A stretch of 64,000 bases of DNA from positions 1 through 64,000 of the forward strand of contig NZ_BAJV01000015.1 in the NCBI RefSeq assembly GCF_000613885.1. Reading direction: 5' to 3'. The first letter of the stretch is position 1, and the number at the start of each line of letters is the position of its first letter. A program made the translations under genes and the position numbers. The stretch is from Asaia prunellae JCM 25354 (GTDB lineage Bacteria > Pseudomonadota > Alphaproteobacteria > Acetobacterales > Acetobacteraceae). The notes under the pieces are model-generated. The model was not told the DNA's origin. It did not search any database and worked only from the letters and a program-made list of their open reading frames with translations. Shown in pieces: positions 57,416 to 64,000 of this stretch.

Positions 57416-59005
57416 TCAGATGATCTCTGTTACGGATTCAGATCTGTCATCCGGCGCATTGTGGTGAAGGCGGCGGGTAATGTAATCTTCCAGCCTTGAG
57501 ATATCTTCGTCAGTAAAACGAAGGCCAAGTTTCGAGCGTCGCCATAATATATCCTGGGCATTGCGTGCCCATTCATGGTCTATGAGGTAATCGACTTCAC
57601 GTTCGTAAAGGTCGGCACCGAGCAATGCTCCCAGGGACGCATGCTCACTTCCTGTTTGTTTGGACAGGATATGTGTTTCAGCCAGTGTGCCGTAGTTGCG
57701 CACCAGTCTTGTTGCCGTCTCTGTCGATAGACCGGGAATGTGGCGCAGGAGTGAAGCCACGAGCTTGCTGAATTCGGAGCGTTTGAAATCACCTCCTGGT
57801 AATGGAGAGTCCGCTGTCCAGGATACAAGGCTCAGGCCCTTGAGGTGAGGAGCAAGTTTTTCGAGTGCGTGCTCGGCAAGTTTGCGATAGGTCGTGATCT
57901 TGCCGCCAAAAACCGAGAGAACTGGTGCGGCACTGTGGTCAAGATCAAGACGGTAATCACGGGTGACTGCCGAGGCATTGCCAGAGTGATCATCATAGAG
58001 CGGCCTTACACCGGAATAGCTCCAGACGACGTCATCAGGGGTCAGGCTGCGTTTGAAGTAACGGTTTACGCTTTCGCAAAGATACGAAATCTCGTCCTTG
58101 CTTATCGTCACTGAATTCGCGTCCTGATCCCACGGGATATCGGTTGTGCCAATCAGGGTGAAGTCTTTTTCATAGGGAATGGCAAAGACGATACGACGAT
58201 CCGGATTCTGCAGGATATAGGCCTGCTCGGTGTCGAACTGCTTTGGCACGACGATATGGCTGCCTTTGACCAGGCGTACGTGGTTGCGGCTATCGATCGA
58301 AAGTCTGTCCTTGAGCAGTTCTGCTACCCAGGGACCAGCAGCATTGATTACGGCGCGCGCGAATACCTGGCGCGTTTCACCGGTCGTCGTGTCTTCCAGT
58401 GTTGCGACCCAGTGGTCGGGATGACGTTCGGCATTTACCAGCCTGGTGCGTGTGCAGATTTCAGCGCCGCGTCGGGCAGCGTCCTGGGCGTTCAGGGCAA
58501 CAAGGCGGCTATCCTGCACCCAGCCATCGGAATATTCGAAACCACGCACATAATCGGGGCGCAACACACGGCCTGCGGCCTCGTCTTGCAGTCGCAGACT
58601 GCGCGTCTTGGGCAAAGTCATGCTGCGGCATAGATTGTCGTAGAGAAACAGGCCGGTACGCAGCAGCCAGGCAGGGCGCAGCATGGCCGAATGCGGCAGG
58701 ATGAAACGCATTGGCCAGATGATGTGCGGGGCAATATTCAGAAGACGTTCGCGTTCGTTCAACGCTTCCCGCACGAGGCGGAATTCATAGTATTCGAGAT
58801 AACGTAATCCGCCATGGATAAGCTTGGTGCTGGCTGAAGAGGTGTGGCTGGCCAGATCGTCTTTCTCGACCAGTAACACTTTCAGACCGCGACCCGTAGC
58901 ATCGCGGGCAATACCGGTCCCGTTGATCCCGCCGCCGACAATGAGAAGATCATGGATTGGCCCGTCTGAAGACCGTGGCAGGCCAGAAGGGGATAGAGTC
59001 GTCAT
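57416..59005 (-). CDS. glpD: aerobic glycerol-3-phosphate dehydrogenase
   Basis: GlpD oxidises glycerol 3-phosphate to dihydroxyacetone phosphate and feeds electrons to quinone at the membrane. It has the FAD motif [61 protein letters not shown], and [17 protein letters not shown]. It has 529 residues and is full length. The upstream region carries putative GlpR half-sites. Confidence 0.97.
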   Translation of the reverse strand: MTTLSPSGLPRSSDGPIHDLLIVGGGINGTGIARDATGRGLKVLLVEKDDLASHTSSASTKLIHGGLRYLEYYEFRLVREALNERERLLNIAPHIIWPMRFILPHSAMLRPAWLLRTGLFLYDNLCRSMTLPKTRSLRLQDEAAGRVLRPDYVRGFEYSDGWVQDSRLVALNAQDAARRGAEICTRTRLVNAERHPDHWVATLEDTTTGETRQVFARAVINAAGPWVAELLKDRLSIDSRNHVRLVKGSHIVVPKQFDTEQAYILQNPDRRIVFAIPYEKDFTLIGTTDIPWDQDANSVTISKDEISYLCESVNRYFKRSLTPDDVVWSYSGVRPLYDDHSGNASAVTRDYRLDLDHSAAPVLSVFGGKITTYRKLAEHALEKLAPHLKGLSLVSWTADSPLPGGDFKRSEFSKLVASLLRHIPGLSTETATRLVRNYGTLAETHILSKQTGSEHASLGALLGADLYEREVDYLIDHEWARNAQDILWRRSKLGLRFTDEDISRLEDYITRRLHHNAPDDRSESVTEII

Positions 59006-59046
59006 GACAGGAACCTTCGGTAAAAGCGACTACGAAGGCATCAATA

Positions 59047-59072
59047 GAACACAAACGAATAAAAACGAACAG
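59047..59072. promoter_or_regulatory. putative GlpR operator upstream of glpD
   Basis: Two direct AAACGAA repeats (59053-59059 and 59063-59069) on the plus strand, read as TTCGTTT on the minus strand, spaced one helical turn apart. They resemble GlpR half-sites of the TGTTCGTT type and lie about 50 bases upstream of the glpD start. Another ATTTCGT copy is nearby at about 59090. Binding is inferred from the consensus. Confidence 0.55.
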
Positions 59073-59112
59073 AAATTGTTATGAATAACGATTTCGTGTT
59101 ATTGTTTTGCGA

Positions 59113-59892
59113 TCAAGAGCTCTCAATCACGTGAAGTGTAACATTTTTTGTCTCAAGCTGTGTTCGGAATTCTGCGGAAGGAAGGCGGTCAGTGACGAAA
59201 TCGTCGATCATCGTGAGATCTCCCACCCGGCCGACAGGCTTGCGCGTGAACTTCGTATGATCGGCGAGCAGGATGACCCGTCGGGCATGACGCATGATCG
59301 CCCGGGCGCACTGGATTTCGTCGAGGTCAAAGTCGAGCAGGGTACCGTCTTCTTCAATCCCGCTTATACCGATCACACCGAAATCAGCGCGGAATCCCGA
59401 GAGCGATTCCGTTGCACCCGCGCCGATGATCCCGCCATCCTGTGGGCGCACGAGACCCCCGGCCAGAACGGTGCGAAAATCGCGTCTTGGCGAGAGGGCT
59501 ACGGCAACGTGCAGGTTGTTGGTGATGATATGGAGGTCGCGATGACCCGTCAGGGCGCGCGCGAAAGCTTCTGTCGTGGTGCCGATATTGATGAAGAGCG
59601 AACTGCCGTCAGGGATAAGCGCGGCGGCGCAGGCGCCAATGGCATCTTTCGCCCTGGAATGAAGGGTCTGTCTCTCGCCATAGGCAATGTTTTCGGTTGA
59701 GGAACTTGGACTGGCGCCACCGTGATAACGGGCGACATGGCCGGTTTCTGCCAGCGCGTTGAGGTCGCGTCGTATTGTTTGCACCGTGACACCCAGTCGC
59801 TGGGCGAGGTCTTCATTGGACATGAAGCCATGGGCCTGCACGAGGGCGACGATCTGTCTGTGACGGGGCGTGTTAAGCGTTTCATGCATCAT
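59113..59892 (-). CDS. glpR: DeoR-family glycerol-3-phosphate regulon repressor
   Basis: A DeoR/GlpR transcription repressor. An N-terminal HTH ([39 protein letters not shown], with ARYHGGA wing) is followed by a sugar-phosphate-binding domain ([37 protein letters not shown]). I choose the ATG at 59892 (MMHETLN), giving 260 residues. It is upstream of glpD on the same strand, and AAACGAA repeats in between are probably its operator. Confidence 0.93.
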   Translation of the reverse strand: MMHETLNTPRHRQIVALVQAHGFMSNEDLAQRLGVTVQTIRRDLNALAETGHVARYHGGASPSSSTENIAYGERQTLHSRAKDAIGACAAALIPDGSSLFINIGTTTEAFARALTGHRDLHIITNNLHVAVALSPRRDFRTVLAGGLVRPQDGGIIGAGATESLSGFRADFGVIGISGIEEDGTLLDFDLDEIQCARAIMRHARRVILLADHTKFTRKPVGRVGDLTMIDDFVTDRLPSAEFRTQLETKNVTLHVIESS

Positions 59893-59971
59893 GAACCCCT
59901 GTCTGTCATGGGGCGTTGAGGCCTTCAATACCGTACTTGCGACAATGCGATTGAAAGCCCATTTCCACACC

Positions 59972-62187
59972 ATGGCGACAGCGACACGATCCACGATGGA
60001 AGCAATCCCCGAGCACAGGCTTGTGGGATTCAGGCCCGAGCGCCAGCCGGTGAAGGAAAAGCTTCGCCGTATGGTGGTCAAATCTGATTACGAGCCCGCC
60101 GGCGATCAGCCAACGGCGATTACTACTCTGGTACAGGGTGTGGCAGACGGCGAAGTCGATCAGGTTCTGCTGGGGGTAACAGGTTCAGGCAAGACGTTTA
60201 CCATGCGAAGGTCATCGAAGCGACCCAGAAGCCGACCCTGATTCTTGCGCCTAACAAGACACTGGCAGCCCAGCTTTACGGGGAAATGAAGCAGTTCTTC
60301 CCTGATAATGCGGTCGAGTATTTCGTATCCTATTACGATTACTATCAGCCAGAGGCCTATGTGCCGCGCTCTGACACCTATATCGAGAAGGACAGTCAGA
60401 TTAACGAGCAGATCGATCGTATGCGCCATGCTGCGACCCAGGCACTGCTCGAACGAAATGATGTGATCATCGTGGCTTCAGTATCCTGCATCTACGGTAT
60501 CGGTTCGGTCGAAACCTATTCGCGCATGGTGGTCAAGCTCGAAGCAGGCGGCAGCATTGATCGCGATCGTCTGATCAAGGCACTTGTCGAGCTGCAATAT
60601 CGACGCAACGACGCGTCATTCGAACGTGGCACGTTTCGTGTGCGCGGCGAGCAGATCGACATTTTTCCTGTGCAGAACGAAGATCGCGCCTGGCGTGTTT
60701 CGCTTTTCGGCGATGAGATCGAGGCTATTACCGAATTCGATCCGCTCACGGGCAACAAGACCGCTGATCTGTCGGAAATCAGTGTCTATGCCAATTCGCA
60801 CTATGTGACACCGCGCCCGACGCTCAACCAGGCCATGATCGGTATCAAGGCAGAGCTTCGCCAGCGTCTGGAAGAGCTCAACGCGGCAGGAAAACTGCTT
60901 GAAGCCGAACGTTTGCAGCAACGTACCATCTTCGATCTGGAAATGATCGAGACAACAGGCGCCTGCAAGGGGATCGAGAATTATTCACGCTATCTCTCCG
61001 GACGAGGTCCTGGCGATCCGCCTCCGACATTGTTCGAATATCTTCCGGAAGATGCATTACTCATTGTGGATGAGAGCCATGTTACCGTGCCGCAGATTGG
61101 CGGCATGGCTCGTGGTGACTATGCCCGCAAATCGGTTCTTGCAGAATACGGCTTCCGTCTGCCCTCCTGTCTCGATAACCGCCCGCTCAAATTCGAGGAA
61201 TGGGAAGCGCTTCGCCCCCAGAGCCTGTTCGTCTCCGCAACGCCGGGGCCATGGGAGATGGAACGTACCGGTGGCGTATTTGCCGAACAGATTATCCGCC
61301 CGACCGGGCTGATTGATCCTGTGACGATCGTGCGCCCGGTCGAAGGGCAGGTGGATGACCTGCTGGCTGAAGCGCGCGATACAATCAGCACCGGCGGTCG
61401 AGTGCTGGTCACGACGCTGACCAAGCGCATGGCCGAGGATCTGACAGAATATCTTGGCGAGGCCGGGATCAAGGTCCGGTATCTGCATTCCGATGTGGAT
61501 ACGCTGGAGCGTATCGAGATTATCCGTGATCTGCGTCTGGGTGCATTCGATGTGCTGGTCGGGATCAACCTGCTGCGCGAAGGGCTGGATATTCCGGAAT
61601 GTGCGCTTGTGGCCATTCTCGATGCTGACAAGGAAGGTTTTCTGCGAAGCCGTACATCTCTGATCCAGACTATCGGGCGCGCAGCGCGTAACGTCGATGG
61701 GCGTGTTCTGCTTTATGCAGATAAAATGACCGGTTCGCTGGAATTCGCGATTGACGAGACGGCACGACGTCGTGCCCGGCAGATTGCCTATAACGAAGCG
61801 CATGGCATTACTCCCCAGACGGTACGGTCGCGTATTGGCGATGCACTGTCTTCGGTATTCGAACAGGATTATGTCACAGTCGGCCCCGATGCTGCGGGTG
61901 ATACGCAGGAATTCGTCGGTAAATCGCTTGGTGCCTCGATTCAGGATCTCGAGAAACGTATGCGAGAAGCCGCAGGCAATCTCGACTTCGAGCAGGCGGC
62001 ACGGCTGCGTGACGAGATCAAGCGGCTTGAGGCGATTGATCTCGGGCTTGAGCCGCCCCCCTTGCCGAGTTCGACAGCCGGGCGTAGCTCTTTCAAAAGC
62101 AAGGACAAGACACCCCGTCCGCTTGGTCCGGGCGGTGGGGGCTATGACCCCGCAAAGAAGCGGGGCGGCAGGAGGAAGCCAGGATGA
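59972..62187 (+). CDS. uvrB: excinuclease ABC subunit UvrB, frameshifted
   Basis: UvrB is the damage-verification helicase of nucleotide excision repair. Walker [12 protein letters not shown] is followed by a missing G at 60205 (ATGGCGAAG read as ATGCGAAG); the second frame continues with [18 protein letters not shown], the beta-hairpin [14 protein letters not shown], helicase motifs ([32 protein letters not shown]) and a C-terminal UVR motif ([23 protein letters not shown]). Repaired length is 738 residues from 59972 or 730 from 59996; neither start has a clear Shine-Dalgarno. Confidence 0.96.
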
Positions 62188-63077
62188 TCGAGCTCAAACT
62201 GGGTGAAGCCCATCTCGGGTTGTTGCCTGCTCTTGGCAGCAGCATTGCCTTCTGGCGTCTGCGTAATCGTGATCTTCTGGTCCCGACAGCCGATCCCAAT
62301 CTTGCGGCACAGAAAAACACGCCAGTGGCAGGTTATCCGCTTGTGCCGTTTTCGAACCGCATTGGGGGAGGACGTTTCACCTTTGAGGGGGTAGATTATA
62401 CCCTGACCCGGAATTTTGGCGCTGAAGACAATGCCATCCACGGCAACGGATGGGAGCGTGAGTGGCAGGTTGCCCAACATGATGCGGAACGGGCGATTTT
62501 CTATCTCGATCATGATCCAGCCAAAGGAGATGATCCGGCGCAATGGCCTTTCGCCTATCGCTGCGTTCTCTCTTTCATCCTGCACCGCGACGGGTTGAGT
62601 GTGGAAATGCTGGTCGCCAATCGCGACAGTCGATCACAGCCTGTCGGTCTGGGTTTTCATCCCTTCTTCGCACGCAGCGATGACATGACATTGCAGTTTG
62701 TAGCCAGCTCGGTCTGGGAGAATGGGGCAGACATGCTCCCCGTTATGCAGAAACCCTGCGAAGGAGAGAGAGATTTTTCTGCCGCCCGTCCTGTTGGCAA
62801 TACCCGCCTGGATAATTGTTTTGCTGGCTGGGGTGGCAAAACGCGTCTTGCCTATCCGTTGGCCGGTTATGAGATGACAATCGAGGCGGATCCGGTCTTT
62901 CAGCATCTGGTCGTCTTTACTGCACCGGAAAAGCCTTTTGTGGCGGTGGAAGCCGTGTCGAACATGAATAACGGTGTCAATCATCCCGATCTGCTCGAAA
63001 ACGGGGTTCATGTTCTCGCGCCAGGGAACACTGTTTCCGGCACGATCCACTACAAGCTGAAAGAACTTCGTGGCTGA
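62184..63077 (+). CDS. aldose 1-epimerase family protein
   Basis: A mutarotase-fold protein (GalM family) of 297 residues that would interconvert sugar anomers. Key features are [18 protein letters not shown], the substrate His in [20 protein letters not shown] (second His) and [13 protein letters not shown] with Glu. Substrate is unknown. The ATG at 62184 overlaps the uvrB stop, so it is translationally coupled to a DNA-repair gene without obvious metabolic link. Confidence 0.88.
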   Translation: MIELKLGEAHLGLLPALGSSIAFWRLRNRDLLVPTADPNLAAQKNTPVAGYPLVPFSNRIGGGRFTFEGVDYTLTRNFGAEDNAIHGNGWEREWQVAQHDAERAIFYLDHDPAKGDDPAQWPFAYRCVLSFILHRDGLSVEMLVANRDSRSQPVGLGFHPFFARSDDMTLQFVASSVWENGADMLPVMQKPCEGERDFSAARPVGNTRLDNCFAGWGGKTRLAYPLAGYEMTIEADPVFQHLVVFTAPEKPFVAVEAVSNMNNGVNHPDLLENGVHVLAPGNTVSGTIHYKLKELRG

Positions 63078-63563
63078 GTCGCTGAAAAACACACTGTCGC
63101 ACTATCTGACGCCTCAGGGGGCGGCACGGATGCGAGAGGAGTTGCGCGAATTGATGCAGGTGGAGCGGCCCAAAATTGTCGAGATCGTTTCTTGGGCCGC
63201 GGGTAATGGGGACCGGTCCGAAAATGGCGATTACCTTTATGGCAAACGCCGTTTGCGCGAGATTGACCGTCGGGCCCGCTTTCTGAGCAAGCGTCTCGAA
63301 CATGCCCTGGTGGTCGATCCTGCAGCGCAGACCGCCCGTGATCGTGTTTTTTTTGGCGCCCGCGTTTCCTATATCGATGAAGAAGATATCAGCCATGATG
63401 TCACGATTGTTGGTTGTGACGAGGCCGATATGACGCGAGGCGAAATCAGTCTGGTTTCCCCCGTTGCCCGTGCCTGATGCGCGCGCGCGTGGGAGATGAG
63501 GTGAGTCTTCAGACCCCGGGTGGTCCTGTAATGCTCGAAATCCTTTCTATTACCTATCCCTGA
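63070..63563 (+). CDS. greB: transcription elongation factor GreB, frameshifted near the end
   Basis: Gre factors rescue backtracked RNA polymerase by stimulating transcript cleavage. The N-terminal coiled coil (LTPQGAARMREELRELMQVERPKIV, WAAGNGDRSENGDYLYGKRRLREIDRR) carries the acidic tip, and the C-terminal FKBP-like domain follows (ISLVSPVARA). One C is missing near 63473 (GCCCTGATG read as GCCTGATG), creating a stop 29 codons early; repair gives RVGDEVSLQTPGGPVMLEI and the stop at 63561. Repaired length is 164 residues. The GTG start overlaps the epimerase end. Confidence 0.9.
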
Positions 63564-63705
63564 AGCATCAGCAGAATTGCTGTCAGGCGCGTTTGTTTGA
63601 AACCGGGTCTCGCTCTGTTAGAGCAGTAAGAGATGGCCCGCTCAGATCATGAGTTGTGGAGATGATCCCCCGGCCGGGGTGTTCAGGATCGAAAGGACAG
63701 AGCCG

Positions 63706-64000
63706 ATGGCGCTCAGAATTGCTGTGCAGATGGATCCGCTCGAACACGTCAATATTGACGGTGATTCGACTTTTGCCCTGATGCTTGAAGCGCAACGGCG
63801 TGGACATGAACTCTTTGTCTATCCTGTTGACTCCCTGTGCCTTGGTGAAGGTGGGGCGGAGGCAGCGCTCGATTGCGGCCGTCTCTCGGCGCGAGCCCGA
63901 CCGGTCAGAGTGCAGCGGGTCAAGGGTGATCACGCGCATTTTGGCGAAGAGTCACGCCTCGATCTTGGTACGACCGACGCGCTGCTCATGCGACAGGATC
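63706..64000 (+). CDS. gshB: glutathione synthetase, 3' end outside window
   Basis: GshB ligates gamma-glutamylcysteine and glycine. The first 98 codons match the family N terminus: LRIAVQMDPLEHVNIDGDS, TFALMLEAQRRGHELFVYPVD, and LLMRQD before the window ends. The remaining ATP-grasp domain is outside. Start ATG 63706; roughly 140 bases without a gene separate it from greB. Confidence 0.93.
   Translation, partial: MALRIAVQMDPLEHVNIDGDSTFALMLEAQRRGHELFVYPVDSLCLGEGGAEAALDCGRLSARARPVRVQRVKGDHAHFGEESRLDLGTTDALLMRQD

Noticed and set aside
1-64000. CRISPR arrays, insertion sequences, prophage or integrase genes
   Set aside because: No regularly spaced repeats, transposase, integrase or phage structural motifs were seen on either strand.

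Overview
The window reads as one chromosomal stretch of a Gram-negative alphaproteobacterium. Protein sequence and gene neighbourhoods (skp-lpxD-fabZ-lpxA-lpxI, kdsD-lptC-lptA-lptB-rpoN, hsp20-DUF1150, gltD before gltB, glpR-glpD-glpF-glpK) point to an acetic acid bacterium (Acetobacteraceae); the family is inferred, not proven. Base composition is moderately GC-rich throughout, except for an AT-rich island at about 49.85-51.75 kb. No phage, insertion sequence, integrase or CRISPR array was seen.

Layout. 0-4.1 kb: outer-membrane and lipid A genes (skp end, lpxD, fabZ, lpxA, lpxI). 4.1-9.1 kb: a glyoxalase, a tiny histidine-kinase-like phosphoacceptor protein, then rpmH-rnpA-yidD-yidC-engB-argB with overlapping ends. 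9.1-13 kb: a GAF/degenerate GGDEF protein facing argB, then dapD-dapE and a membrane protein. 13-16.7 kb: truA, fmt and def on the minus strand, hsp20/DUF1150/RidA on the plus strand. 16.7-22.6 kb: a minus-strand block rnd, kdsD, lptC, lptA, lptB, rpoN, preceded by tRNA-Leu(CAG). 22.7-30 kb: an NDUFA9-like reductase and the GOGAT genes gltD-gltB. 30-38.2 kb: an aldose dehydrogenase and the alpha-2-macroglobulin/PbpC pair. 38.2-48.4 kb: a DUF6525-like gene and amn around a perfect 28-bp palindrome, pepF, an ABC1 kinase, small membrane proteins, an ABC-F ATPase, a zinc-ribbon membrane protein with a GNAT gene, and purU. 48.5-51.9 kb: a royal-jelly/Yellow-like protein and an AT-rich GT61 glycosyltransferase. 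51.9-54.8 kb: a nitric-oxide module (hmp and nsrR divergent across two NsrR boxes) and an MDR dehydrogenase. 54.9-59.9 kb: the glycerol regulon. 60-64 kb: uvrB, an aldose epimerase, greB and the start of gshB.

How the genes work together. The lipid A genes, kdsD (first Kdo step) and lptABC (LPS export) supply outer-membrane biogenesis. yidC with rpmH/rnpA is the usual membrane-insertion cluster. dapD/dapE feed lysine and peptidoglycan, which PbpC polymerises with the macroglobulin beside it. GlpF, GlpK and GlpD take glycerol to dihydroxyacetone phosphate under GlpR. NsrR probably represses both itself and the NO-detoxifying flavohaemoglobin.

The most striking technical feature is reading-frame damage. 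Fifteen single-base losses (in 14 genes), and one or two single-base gains, break otherwise intact genes, including ones expected to be essential (yidC, lptA). Nearly all can be explained as a short homopolymer miscalled by one base, and repairing each restores a family-length protein. I therefore describe these genes as full-length with a frameshift, most likely sequencing error rather than decay. The best biological leads are the Zur-box-like palindrome next to amn, the solo phosphoacceptor protein, the catalytically dead GGDEF protein and the thioester-less macroglobulin.
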